Source of the DNA: Parasphingopyxis sp.
Lineage (GTDB): Bacteria; Pseudomonadota; Alphaproteobacteria; Sphingomonadales; Sphingomonadaceae
NCBI RefSeq assembly: GCF_028279465.1
Contig: NZ_JANQNS010000007.1
Coordinates: 1-64,000, forward strand
Direction of reading: 5' to 3'
DNA: 64,000 nucleotides
Part shown: in pieces, positions 32,448-41,123 of the stretch
Layout: each line of letters starts with the position of its first letter
Position numbering within the stretch: position 1 is the stretch's first letter
Notes under the pieces: generated by a model
Databases searched by the model: none
The model's input: the letters and a program-made list of their open reading frames with translations, nothing else
What the model was told of the DNA's origin: nothing
Translations under genes and position numbers: made by a program

Positions 32448-33628
32448 TGACGAAAGCGCTGTCGGGCGTTCGCGTCCTCGACCTTTCCCGCGTGCTCGCC
32501 GGGCCCTGGGCGACGCAGATGCTCGGCGATCTGGGCGCGGAGATCATCAAGATCGAAAAACCCGGTGTCGGCGACGATACGCGCGGCTGGGGACCGCCCT
32601 GGCACGGCGAGGACCGCACGGCCGGCTATTATCTGGCCGCCAACCGCAACAAGAAATCGGTCGCGATCGATATCGCGAAACCCGAGGGACAGAAGCTGAT
32701 CCGCGATCTCGCCGCGCGGAGCGATATCGTCGTCGAAAATTTCAAGCGCGGCGGTCTCAGGAAATATGGCCTCGATCACGAAAGCCTGCGTGCGGAAAAT
32801 CCGAAACTCATCTGCTGTTCGATCACCGGCTTCGGACAGGACGGCCCCGATGCGGACAAACCCGGCTACGACCTTATGGTTCAGGCGATGAGCGGTTTCA
32901 TGTCGATCACCGGCAATGCGGACGGCCCGCCGCGCCGGATGGGCGTCGCAATGGTCGATCTCACCACCGGCATGAACGCCGCCGCCGCGATCCTAGCCGC
33001 GCTATACCAGCGCGAACGGACGGGCGAAGGTCAGCATATCGATATCGCGCTGTTCGACGTCGCGCTGTCGAGTCTCGGCAATCAGGCGCTCAATTACCTC
33101 GTTTCTGGCGAAGCGCCCGGCCGCACGGGGAATGCCCACCCCAATGTCGTGCCGTACCAGCCTTTCGAGACCGCAGACGGCTGGATCATCGTCGCGGTCG
33201 GCAATGATAACCAGTTTGCGCGTTTTGCCGCGCTGCTCGGCCATGGCGAAATGGCGAGCGATGCGCGCTATCGCACCAACGGCGCGCGCGTCGAAAATCG
33301 CGACACGCTGATCCCGCCGCTCACCGAAGCGATGAAAACCCGCACCACGGCCGAATGGACCGAAGCGCTGATCGAGGCGAACGTCCCCAATGGACCGATC
33401 AACACGATTCAAGAGGCTTTCGCCGAGCCCCAAGCCATCCATCGCAGGCTCAGTCACGAGATTGAGGGCGTGCCGCAGGTCGCGAGTCCCTTGCGGCTGG
33501 GCGCATCGCCGATGGACGGAGCGATACCGCCGCCCGCCTTGGGGCAGGACACGGATGCGGTTCTTGAGGCGTTGCTCGGCATATCGGCCGACGCACGCGA
33601 AGCGCTGCGGGCAAGCGGCATAATCTGA
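32447..33628 (+). CDS. Class III CoA-transferase (CaiB/BaiF family), probably glutarate-linked
   Basis: This 393-aa protein has the CaiB/BaiF opening LSGVRVLDLSRVLAGPWATQ, the Asp-containing KPGYDLMVQAMSGFMSITG (catalytic Asp position) and HPNVVPYQPFETADG. It moves CoA between carboxylic acids. The TAATG overlap with gcdH (32445-32449) makes the two one translation unit, as with human SUGCT and bacterial glutarate loci, so the likely role is making glutaryl-CoA from glutarate with succinyl-CoA. That role is inferred from context. Confidence 0.88.
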   Translation: MTKALSGVRVLDLSRVLAGPWATQMLGDLGAEIIKIEKPGVGDDTRGWGPPWHGEDRTAGYYLAANRNKKSVAIDIAKPEGQKLIRDLAARSDIVVENFKRGGLRKYGLDHESLRAENPKLICCSITGFGQDGPDADKPGYDLMVQAMSGFMSITGNADGPPRRMGVAMVDLTTGMNAAAAILAALYQRERTGEGQHIDIALFDVALSSLGNQALNYLVSGEAPGRTGNAHPNVVPYQPFETADGWIIVAVGNDNQFARFAALLGHGEMASDARYRTNGARVENRDTLIPPLTEAMKTRTTAEWTEALIEANVPNGPINTIQEAFAEPQAIHRRLSHEIEGVPQVASPLRLGASPMDGAIPPPALGQDTDAVLEALLGISADAREALRASGII

Positions 33629-33636
33629 CCCAAAAG

Positions 33637-33665
33637 CTGACAAATCGCGATTTCTGCGCTATATC
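33637..33665 (+). promoter_or_regulatory. Sigma-70-like promoter before the hppD leader ORF
   Basis: CTGACA (33637-33642), a 17-nt spacer and TATATC (33660-33665) make a well-spaced promoter. The expected start point falls at about 33670-33673, at the ATG of a mini-ORF. CTGACA and a following TGTCAG (33665-33670) also form an inverted repeat around the core promoter, which could be an operator. Confidence 0.6.
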
Positions 33666-33672
33666 TGTCAGT

Positions 33673-33741
33673 ATGAACCGACATTGCTATTCCAACGCTT
33701 ACTGGACGGTCCATCGGCTGAGCCGCTCGCTCGCGCGCTAG
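33673..33741 (+). CDS. Mini-ORF, 22 aa with aromatic codons, candidate leader peptide of hppD
   Basis: ATG at 33673 and TAG at 33739-33741 encode MNRHCYSNAYW followed by TVHRLSRSLAR. Two Tyr and one Trp codon lie in the first half. The ATG sits within a few bases of the predicted transcription start, so it could be read from a leaderless mRNA. Downstream are a GC stem (33748-33764 region) and GCCGCC/GGCGGC flanking a 19-nt loop with TTT after (33777-33811 region), before hppD at 33843. A leader-peptide attenuator is an inference; chance is possible. Confidence 0.45.
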   Translation: MNRHCYSNAYWTVHRLSRSLAR

Positions 33742-33842
33742 CCCTTTGCGCGCCCCGTGCGCGCGCTTCACGCTCGCCGCCGAAAATCCCGTGAAAACTT
33801 GGCGGCTTTGAGCCTAACCCACGCTTTTACAGGAATAGTCAC

Positions 33843-34916
33843 ATGACCGATACGCAAGAAAATCTGATGGGCCTGAACGGCTTCGAATTCGTCGAATATA
33901 CAAGCCCCGATCCCGAAGCGCTGGCCGATCTGTTCGTGAAGCTCGGCTTCACCCATGTCGGCAACCATCGCTCGAAAAATGTCCGCCACTATGCACAGGG
34001 CGACATCAACTTCATTCTCAACATGGAGCCTGATGGCCAGGCCGCGAAATTCCGCGAAAGCCACGGACCTTCGGCGAATGCGATGGCGTTCCGCGTTGCC
34101 GATGCCGCCAAGGCGCTCGATCTCGCTGTGGAGCGCGGCGCGGTGCCCGTCGAAGGCAAAGTCGGCCCGGCGGAGCTCAACATCCCGGCGATCGAGGGGA
34201 TCGGCGGCGCCAATCTCTATCTCGTCGACAAGCGCGGCGCGGCGACGATCTACGATATCGATTTCGAGCCCGTGCAAGGCGCATCGGCGGACGACAACAG
34301 CGTCGGCCTGCACACGCTCGATCATCTGACGCACAATCTCCGCCGCGGCCAGATGGACGTCTGGTCCGAATATTATGAGCGCATCTTCAATTTCCGCGAG
34401 ATTCGCTATTTCGATATCGAGGGCCAGGCGACGGGCCTGTTCAGCCGCGCCATGACGGCGCCGGACGATAAGATCCGAATCCCGCTGAACGAAAGCCAAG
34501 ACGAACATTCGCAGATCGAGGAGTTCATCCGCGACTATAAAGGCGAAGGCATCCAGCATATCGCGCTCTCGACCGACGATATTTTCGGCACGGTCGATGC
34601 GCTGCGCGAACGCGGCGTACGCTTCCAGGATACGCCCGACACATATTACGACCTGCTCGACAAGCGTCTGCCGGGCCATGGCCATGACGTGGACGCGATG
34701 CGCGAACGCAAGATCCTGATCGACGGCGCGCCGGAAACCGGCGGCGGCCTCCTCCTGCAGATTTTCACCGAGAATATGGTCGGCCCTATTTTCTTTGAGA
34801 TCATCCAGCGCAAGGGCAATGACGGCTTTGGCGAGGGCAATTTCAAGGCGCTGTTCGAGAGCATCGAACTCGACCAGATCAACCGCGGCGTGATCCCCGC
34901 GAAAGAAGAAGCCTAG
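33843..34916 (+). CDS. hppD: 4-hydroxyphenylpyruvate dioxygenase
   Basis: This 357-aa protein has two vicinal-oxygen-chelate domains. The C-terminal half holds the Fe(II) ligands: His in HTLDHLTHNL, His in GIQHIALSTDD and Glu in PIFFEIIQRKG. Flanking motifs FQDTPDTYYDLL and GLLLQIFTENM complete the site. It turns 4-hydroxyphenylpyruvate from tyrosine into homogentisate. The ribosome site is AGGAA, ahead of ATG 33843. hmgA follows after 18 nt, so both steps are on one transcript. Confidence 0.96.
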   Translation: MTDTQENLMGLNGFEFVEYTSPDPEALADLFVKLGFTHVGNHRSKNVRHYAQGDINFILNMEPDGQAAKFRESHGPSANAMAFRVADAAKALDLAVERGAVPVEGKVGPAELNIPAIEGIGGANLYLVDKRGAATIYDIDFEPVQGASADDNSVGLHTLDHLTHNLRRGQMDVWSEYYERIFNFREIRYFDIEGQATGLFSRAMTAPDDKIRIPLNESQDEHSQIEEFIRDYKGEGIQHIALSTDDIFGTVDALRERGVRFQDTPDTYYDLLDKRLPGHGHDVDAMRERKILIDGAPETGGGLLLQIFTENMVGPIFFEIIQRKGNDGFGEGNFKALFESIELDQINRGVIPAKEEA

Positions 34917-34934
34917 CCTTCGGAGACGAGATCG

Positions 34935-36221
34935 ATGACTGACTATATGTCCGGCTTCGGCAACGAGTTCGCGACCGAAGCGGTTGCGGGCGCGTTGCCC
35001 GAGGGCCGTAACAGCCCGCAGCGACCGGCGTTCGGTCTCTACGCCGAACAGCTTTCGGGCACTGCCTTCACCGTGCCGCGCGATCACAACCGCCGGAGCT
35101 GGCTCTACCGGATGCGGCCGAGCGCCATGCATGGCCGATTCGAGCCGTATCGCGGCGGCGAGCGGATCGAAACCGCGCCGATCACGGGGACGGATTTCGA
35201 ACCCAACCGGCTGCGCTGGGACCCGCTGCCCCTGCCCGAAGCGGAACTCGATTGGGTAGACGGCCTCGTCACCTGGGCGGGCAATGGCGCTGCGGACGGC
35301 CAGGCCGGTATCGGCATCCATCTCTATGCCGCCAACCGATCGATGGACGGCCGCGCATTCTTCAACGCCGATGGCGAGCTGCTGATCGTGCCGCAACAGG
35401 GCACGCTCCGCATCGTGACCGAGATGGGCGTGCTCGATGTCGCGCCGAACGAAATCTGCGTCGTTCCACGCGGCGTGAAGTTCCGCGTGAACCTGACCGA
35501 CGGCGCGGCGCGTGGCTATGTCTGCGAAAATTACGGCGCACCGTTCCGGCTGCCGGACCTTGGCCCGATCGGCGCCAACGGACTCGCCAATCCGCGCGAT
35601 TTTCTGACCCCCGTCGCGGCGTTCGAGGATAGCGACGAACAGGTCAAACTGATCCAGAAATTCTCCGGCAAGCTCTGGTCGACGACGCTCGATCATTCGC
35701 CCTTCGACGTCGTCGCCTGGCACGGCAATCTCGCGCCGGTGAAGTACGATCTCGCGCATTTCAATACGATCGGCTCGATCAGTTTCGACCATCCCGATCC
35801 GTCGATCTTCACGGTGCTGACCTCGCCATCGAACAGCCCGGGCACGGCCAATTGCGATTTCGTGATCTTCCCGCCGCGCTGGCTGGTCGGCGAGGATACG
35901 TTCCGCCCGCCCTGGTTCCATCGCAACATCATGAGCGAGTTTATGGGGCTGATTCATGGCGAGTATGATGCCAAGGTCGGCGGCTTCGCACCCGGCGGCG
36001 CGAGCCTGCACAATTGCATGAACGCGCACGGACCGGACAAGGCCTCGACCGAAGCCGCGATGGCAGCCGATCTCGAACCGCAGAAGATCGACGATACGAT
36101 GGCCTTTATGTTCGAAAGCTGCCTACCGATCCGCCCGAGCCGCTTCGCCATGGATACGCCGCTGCTGCAGCTCGATTATGACGGCTGCTGGGACGGGTTC
36201 GAAAAGGCGGAGTTGCCCTAG
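34935..36221 (+). CDS. hmgA: Homogentisate 1,2-dioxygenase
   Basis: This 428-aa protein opens [20 protein letters not shown] and contains [34 protein letters not shown] (His/Glu region), and [23 protein letters not shown] with the Fe ligands. [15 protein letters not shown] is near the end. It opens the ring of homogentisate to maleylacetoacetate. No maleylacetoacetate isomerase or fumarylacetoacetase gene is in the window. Its stop shares CTAG (36218-36221) with the convergent MFS gene. Confidence 0.97.
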   Translation: MTDYMSGFGNEFATEAVAGALPEGRNSPQRPAFGLYAEQLSGTAFTVPRDHNRRSWLYRMRPSAMHGRFEPYRGGERIETAPITGTDFEPNRLRWDPLPLPEAELDWVDGLVTWAGNGAADGQAGIGIHLYAANRSMDGRAFFNADGELLIVPQQGTLRIVTEMGVLDVAPNEICVVPRGVKFRVNLTDGAARGYVCENYGAPFRLPDLGPIGANGLANPRDFLTPVAAFEDSDEQVKLIQKFSGKLWSTTLDHSPFDVVAWHGNLAPVKYDLAHFNTIGSISFDHPDPSIFTVLTSPSNSPGTANCDFVIFPPRWLVGEDTFRPPWFHRNIMSEFMGLIHGEYDAKVGGFAPGGASLHNCMNAHGPDKASTEAAMAADLEPQKIDDTMAFMFESCLPIRPSRFAMDTPLLQLDYDGCWDGFEKAELP

Positions 36222-37495
36222 CGCCGGTTGCGCGGTTCGCGGACGGCGAACAGGAGCACTGCCAGCGCGACTGCCAGCAGGCCAATCGAGAGCCAGAATA
36301 GCGGGACATAGCCGAAAGCGCTCGCGATAACGCCGCCCAGCAGCGGCCCGATTGCTGCCATCGTCGTCTCGGCCGATGTCGAAAGCGCAAGGCGCATCGG
36401 CAGGTCTTCCCGACTGCCGAATTCCAGCACGATGGTCGTCGCGCTCATCATATAGCCGGACATCGACGCGCCGATCCCGAAAAAGGCCATGAAGATGGGT
36501 ATCGGGCCGTTCGCGACGAGCAGCAAGCCGAGTGCGACGAGCCAGATAAGCAAGGCGAGGATCATCGTCAGCCGGTAGCCGAAGCGATCGCCGAGATGGC
36601 CCCAGAGAATGTTGGAGATCGTATCCGCGCCGAGAAAGGCGACCGTCAGCAGGCCGATCGCCGCACCGCTCATATCCATCACATCGGCGGCGTAGAGAAT
36701 GTAGAAGGGCAGCGACACGCGCGCCGCGACCGCAAAGAGCTGCGCGATCAGGAACCAGCGATAGTCCCGGTCCGACAGCAGCTCCGGAAAATCCCGCAGC
36801 CGCTCGCGCATCGACATTTGCGGACGCACGGTCGGCGGCTCGGGCTCGCGCACGAAACGGTAGAGCACGACGAGGCCGAAGCTGGTGAGGACGAAAGACA
36901 GAAGGAACGTGGTCGCATAGCCATTGCCGAGCACGTCCTGCTCGATGAACCAGGCGCCCGCGAAATAGGACAGCAGGGCCGCGATCCCCGCGCCCGCGAC
37001 ATTGCGATACGCTTGCAGGCGGCCGCGTTTGGCGATCGGAATGACTTTCGACAGCAGCATTTGAAAGACGACCCGCTGCTGCCCCTGAAAGAAGCCGAGC
37101 AGGAAGAGAAACAGGAACGTCGCCAGCAGCAGCGGCGAGCCGGTGAGGAAATAGCCGGCGAGCGCAAGGCCCAATATCTGGACGCGCATCGCGATGCCGA
37201 TCCATAGCGCCGCCGGCATCACGCGCGTACGATGCTCGATATTCGACGCGCTCATGACCGGGGAGACGGCCGCGCCCGCCTGCATCAGCGACTGGCCGAC
37301 GCCGACGAGGAAATTCGATCCGGTCAGCGCGTACAGATAGGCGGGCAGGAATGTCGGCGCCATCAGGATGCGGAACCCCGTCATCCCGAGCATGCCATGC
37401 GCGAAATGCGCTATGTAATTGCGGCGCAGATTCTTCTCGACGAACCGCTCATATTCGGCTTCGCGCCGCTCGAGATCGGCGGCGCTATCCGTCAC
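36218..37495 (-). CDS. MFS transporter, unknown substrate
   Basis: This 425-aa protein has about 12 hydrophobic helices. The cytosolic N-terminus ([20 protein letters not shown]) is charged. A loop signature equivalent is [11 protein letters not shown] in the second half. It resembles a group of uncharacterised permeases rather than a known drug class. It lies 27 nt downstream of the acyl-CoA dehydrogenase gene on the same strand and may be co-transcribed, which would suggest uptake of a carboxylic acid or aromatic substrate; this is inference. Confidence 0.82.
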   Translation of the reverse strand: MTDSAADLERREAEYERFVEKNLRRNYIAHFAHGMLGMTGFRILMAPTFLPAYLYALTGSNFLVGVGQSLMQAGAAVSPVMSASNIEHRTRVMPAALWIGIAMRVQILGLALAGYFLTGSPLLLATFLFLFLLGFFQGQQRVVFQMLLSKVIPIAKRGRLQAYRNVAGAGIAALLSYFAGAWFIEQDVLGNGYATTFLLSFVLTSFGLVVLYRFVREPEPPTVRPQMSMRERLRDFPELLSDRDYRWFLIAQLFAVAARVSLPFYILYAADVMDMSGAAIGLLTVAFLGADTISNILWGHLGDRFGYRLTMILALLIWLVALGLLLVANGPIPIFMAFFGIGASMSGYMMSATTIVLEFGSREDLPMRLALSTSAETTMAAIGPLLGGVIASAFGYVPLFWLSIGLLAVALAVLLFAVREPRNRR

Positions 37496-37522
37496 GCGCG
37501 GCGAGCGATGGCAGGCAGCGGA

Positions 37523-38608
37523 TCAATAGCCGTTGAACTGCGCAAAGCGTTCGCGATGGAAGCCGGAATTGCCCCATTGGGTTTCCAGCACACGCGCGCG
37601 CTTGAAATAGAATCCGGCATCATGCTCGTCGGTCATGCCGATGCCGCCATGCATCTGGATCATCTCGCGGGTGATGCGATGGACGACATCGTTGGCCGTC
37701 GCCTTGGCGATCGCCACGGCTTGCCCCGCACTGCCGATATCGTGATCGAGCGCCGTCAGCGCCGCCTCCACCGACGAACGCATCATCTCGATATCGCCGA
37801 ACATCTCGGCCATGCGATGCTGGAGCGCCTGAAAGCTCGACAGCACCTGCCCGAACTGGACCCGGGTCTTGAGATAATCGTTGGTCGTGTGAAACGCCTG
37901 CACCGCGAGGCCCAGCATTTCCGCGCAGCCGATGACGCGCGCGCAATCCAGAACCTTGGCGAGCAGATCGTCGCCGCCTTCGGCCAGCCGGGAATCGTTC
38001 CCCATGGCGACGTCCTTGAGCGTGATCTCCGCATGGCTGCGTGAATCGACGATCTTGCGCGTCGAACGCGACACGCCGTCCGCAGTGCCATCGACCAGAT
38101 AGAGCCCGTCCTTCGCCGCCACGACGAACAGGCCGGCGCTATCGCCCTCCGCGACGAACGCCTTTTTGCCGTTAAGCTTGCCGCCTTCGACTGCGGTTTC
38201 GATTTTTTCCGGATCGTGATGCGCGCCCTCGTCGATCGCGAGCGCCGCGACCAGTTCGCCGCTGGCGATCTTGGGCAGATATTTGGCCTTCTGTTCGTCC
38301 GACCCGCCGAGCATGATCGCCACAGCCGCCGCCGAAGAAGCGGCAAGCGGCGCGGCCGCGACATTGCGTCCCAGTTCCTCGAGCACGAGCCCGAGCCCGG
38401 TAAAGCCAAACCCGCTGCCGCCATGTTCTTCGGGAATGATGATCCCCGTCCAGCCCATCTCGGCCATCTGGCTATAGATGGCCGGATCATAGCCCTCCAC
38501 ATGCTCCGCATCGCGCATCTGGCGGAACGCACCGACCGGATTTTCCTTGTCCGACCATTCGCGCGCCATATCGCGCAGCATCACCTGTTCGTCGCTGTAC
38601 CCTGCCAT
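37523..38608 (-). CDS. Acyl-CoA dehydrogenase family protein, catalytic Glu position changed
   Basis: This 361-aa protein has the ACAD fold: MGWTGIIIPEEHGGSGFGFT, a central beta region, and RVQFGQVLSSFQALQHRMAE then MIQMHGGIGMTDEHDAGFYF (FAD and dimer contacts). At the usual catalytic YEG-T position it reads QWGNSG, so the canonical Glu is replaced. Related subunits work in heteromers or use a base elsewhere. The ATG at 38608 follows GAGGA by 5 nt; an upstream frame to 38665 has no ribosome site. It neighbours amidase and MFS genes on the same strand. Confidence 0.85.
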   Translation of the reverse strand: MAGYSDEQVMLRDMAREWSDKENPVGAFRQMRDAEHVEGYDPAIYSQMAEMGWTGIIIPEEHGGSGFGFTGLGLVLEELGRNVAAAPLAASSAAAVAIMLGGSDEQKAKYLPKIASGELVAALAIDEGAHHDPEKIETAVEGGKLNGKKAFVAEGDSAGLFVVAAKDGLYLVDGTADGVSRSTRKIVDSRSHAEITLKDVAMGNDSRLAEGGDDLLAKVLDCARVIGCAEMLGLAVQAFHTTNDYLKTRVQFGQVLSSFQALQHRMAEMFGDIEMMRSSVEAALTALDHDIGSAGQAVAIAKATANDVVHRITREMIQMHGGIGMTDEHDAGFYFKRARVLETQWGNSGFHRERFAQFNGY

Positions 38609-38701
38609 TGGAATCCTCTTTTCGCTCGCCGCTCCCCGCAGCTGGTTTCCGTTAACGTCAAGCATAGCTGCCCGGCGATGGCAAGGGATAGCGGGTTAGC
38701 A

Positions 38702-39115
38702 CTATCGGTCGGGCACACCGCGCGCCTGACGCCAGGTCAGCCAAAGCGACCAGAGCAAGCCGATCACGACAAAGGCAAGCGACGCCATCACGATCGGCAG
38801 GACGAAATCGGCTTCGCCCTGCACATTGTCCGCGCCGCTGTTGCGCAACTCAAGCCGCCCGAACCCGCTGCGCCAGCCGAAGCCCAGCGCAAAAGCCCAT
38901 CCGGTCGCGAGCAACCCCGCCGCGCTGCGCGGACGCAGCCGCAGGGAAGCGACGGCGCCGAAGACCATCAACGCAACGCAGATATAGTCTACGATCAGCG
39001 CCTGTAGCGGTTGGCCCCAGGTCAGATGATACCAGGTCTCGAGGATGAAATGGAGGCTGGTCGAGAGCAGCGTCAGCCATGCGAGCGGCGTTTCCGACGC
39101 GTGCCGCTCAACCAT
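38702..39115 (-). CDS. Hypothetical four-helix membrane protein
   Basis: This 137-aa protein has about four hydrophobic helices (LAWLTLLSTSLHFILETWYH, LIVDYICVALMVFGAVASL, AGLLATGWAFALGFGW and FVLPIVMASLAFVVIGLLWS). I do not recognise a family with certainty. The ATG at 39115 overlaps the amidase stop by 8 nt (39108-39115), so it is coupled to the amidase gene. A further start at 39127 is possible. Confidence 0.72.
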   Translation of the reverse strand: MVERHASETPLAWLTLLSTSLHFILETWYHLTWGQPLQALIVDYICVALMVFGAVASLRLRPRSAAGLLATGWAFALGFGWRSGFGRLELRNSGADNVQGEADFVLPIVMASLAFVVIGLLWSLWLTWRQARGVPDR

Positions 39116-40433
39116 CGGCGACAGCACCGATCAGCCGCGCCAACTCCACCACCGTATGATCGGCATGGATATCGCCGATAATCTGGAGCCCGATCGGCAG
39201 GCCGTCCGCATCCTGCCCGATCGGCGCGCTGGTCGCCGGGAGGCCCGGATAGGTGGCGATGCTGACCCAGCCGAACTGTTCGCCGAAATCGCGTTCCTCG
39301 CCGTTGATGACCAGCTTGCGGTCGCGCATCGGCACGGGCGTATGTTCGAACGCCGTAACGCCCGCATTGGGGCACAGGATCGCGTCGAACTCCTCAAATA
39401 GCGCGCGATATTGCCGGCGAGCCCGCGCCTGCTTGTCGAGCATCTCGCACCAGCCTGGCAGACCAGGCAGCGGATAATCGGATGCCGGATCGCGCACGGC
39501 CAGCACGGTCAGCAACATATGCAGATATTCTCCGTGCAAAGCGGCCAGATTGGGAAGCAGATCGCTGGATCGCGCCACCGTCGCACCGGCCTGTGCACAC
39601 TGCTCGGCGACGCGTTCGACCGCTGCGGAAATTTGATCATCGACGATCGCCAGATCGGTATCGGTCACGACAAGCAGGCGATAATCTTTGAGGTCCCGCG
39701 ACGGTGCACCGGGCAGCGCGATATCCGACGTCAGATTGATCGCCAGCGCCAGATCTTCGGCCGTGCGCGCCATAGGCCCGGTCACCGAGAGCGGGATATC
39801 CGCGCCGTCCGTCCCCGGGAAATAATGCCCTTCGAGCGGGACGATCCCGTAGGTCGGTTTGAGGCCGTACACGCCGCAGAAATTGGCCGGGATGCGGATG
39901 GAGCCGCCGATATCCGACCCATATTCGAGCGGTACCATGCCGGCCGCGAGCGCAGCCGCCGACCCACCCGAAGAGCCACCAACGACGCGCGACAGATCAT
40001 GCGGATTGCTGGTGCGGCCATAGATCGGATTGTCCGACTGCCAGTCGGCAAGCATCGGCGGCACATTGGTCTTGCCGAGAAACACGGCGCCAGCCGCCTT
40101 CAACCGCCGGACAACGAGCGAATCCTGTTGCGCAATAAAATCCCTGGCCGATTCTACGCCCCAGGTGGTCGGCAAGCCGGCCATGTCATGCGATTCCTTG
40201 ATCGTCATCGGCACGCCGAGCAGCGGCTTCGCTTCGCCTGTCGCAACTGCTGCGTCCGCTGCCTTCGCCGCCTCGCGCGCACGGTCGAAATCGCGGACGA
40301 CGACCGCGTTGATATCCGCGTCCCGCGCTTCGATCCGCGCGATCGCTGCCTCGCATTCGGCAACAGCGCTGGTTTCGCCCTTGGCGATGGCGCGGGCTGT
40401 TTCGATGGCGCTCGCTTCGGTACAGTCAATCAT
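39108..40433 (-). CDS. Amidase signature family enzyme
   Basis: This 441-aa protein carries the Ser-cisSer-Lys triad: Lys in MTIKESHDMAGLPTTWG, and the Gly/Ser-rich GGSSGGSAAALAAGM followed by YGSDIGGSIRIPANFCGVYG with the nucleophile Ser. It hydrolyses an amide of unknown type. GatA is less likely because no gatB/gatC is adjacent. It overlaps the methyltransferase gene upstream as ATGA (40430-40433) and the membrane gene downstream by 8 nt. Confidence 0.92.
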   Translation of the reverse strand: MIDCTEASAIETARAIAKGETSAVAECEAAIARIEARDADINAVVVRDFDRAREAAKAADAAVATGEAKPLLGVPMTIKESHDMAGLPTTWGVESARDFIAQQDSLVVRRLKAAGAVFLGKTNVPPMLADWQSDNPIYGRTSNPHDLSRVVGGSSGGSAAALAAGMVPLEYGSDIGGSIRIPANFCGVYGLKPTYGIVPLEGHYFPGTDGADIPLSVTGPMARTAEDLALAINLTSDIALPGAPSRDLKDYRLLVVTDTDLAIVDDQISAAVERVAEQCAQAGATVARSSDLLPNLAALHGEYLHMLLTVLAVRDPASDYPLPGLPGWCEMLDKQARARRQYRALFEEFDAILCPNAGVTAFEHTPVPMRDRKLVINGEERDFGEQFGWVSIATYPGLPATSAPIGQDADGLPIGLQIIGDIHADHTVVELARLIGAVADG

Positions 40434-41092
40434 TCCATGGTCCCCTTGTCGCTTTGCTCACCCCTTCGCTCGAGCGCTTCTCGGATCTGCGCGCGCGACC
40501 AGAGCCCGATATAGCGCTGCCAGCGACCGGGCACATAATCGTCGATCGTACGCGCGGGTTCGGGCAGCGAAAAGGGCGCTACCTGAAGATTGAGCGGGCG
40601 GGAGCGCCCATTGAGCTTTTGCTCGTTATTCTCATCGTTCGGGTATGAGGATAGCAGCGCCCATTCGATATCGGACGTGGCGAAATTCCTGAAGAACGCC
40701 CAAATACTGTCGAAGGGCATGTGAATGAAGAAGTCTCGCACAAGGATCAGATCGGCCGACGGCAGCGGATCGCGCGTAATGTCCGCGACCGCGAAGGATC
40801 GAGACTCGTCGCCGAAACGCGCCTGGTTCTGCGCGATCAGTTCCGGCACGATATCCATACCGATATAGCGTATCTCCCCGAGATCGATCTCGCTCAGCCA
40901 GTTAAGATCGCCGCACGGCGCATCGAGCAGCGTATCGACGTGCAAATCCCGCAGGACGCCCGGCAGCTTCGCGCGCAGATTTTCGGTGAACGCCAGCGTC
41001 GAACCGGGGCCCGAAGCGGATTCATTATTCTCCGATTTCCAACCGCCGCGCGCGAAGATATCGGCGAAAACGGTTTCCATCTTGCCTGTCAT
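40430..41092 (-). CDS. Class I SAM-dependent methyltransferase
   Basis: This 220-aa protein has motif I LLDAPCGDLNWLSE and the acidic residue in YIGMDIVPELIAQN. ADLILVRDFFIHMPFDSIW sits at the motif IV/V region, and NLQVAPFSLPEPARTIDDYV is near the end. Members of this DAPCGD group often sit in polysaccharide or catabolic loci with unknown substrates. The ATG at 41092 is chosen over a longer frame to 41344 that runs into the FadJ-like gene and lacks protein character. It is 31 nt after the FadJ-like stop and overlaps the amidase. Confidence 0.82.
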   Translation of the reverse strand: MTGKMETVFADIFARGGWKSENNESASGPGSTLAFTENLRAKLPGVLRDLHVDTLLDAPCGDLNWLSEIDLGEIRYIGMDIVPELIAQNQARFGDESRSFAVADITRDPLPSADLILVRDFFIHMPFDSIWAFFRNFATSDIEWALLSSYPNDENNEQKLNGRSRPLNLQVAPFSLPEPARTIDDYVPGRWQRYIGLWSRAQIREALERRGEQSDKGTME

Positions 41093-41123
41093 CGAAACGT
41101 GGCCCTTATCGCCTTCGCAGGGA

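Noticed and set aside
33768-36029. A 753-codon open frame on the minus strand
   Set aside because: It is antisense to hppD and hmgA, both clearly real; composition is that of a shadow frame.
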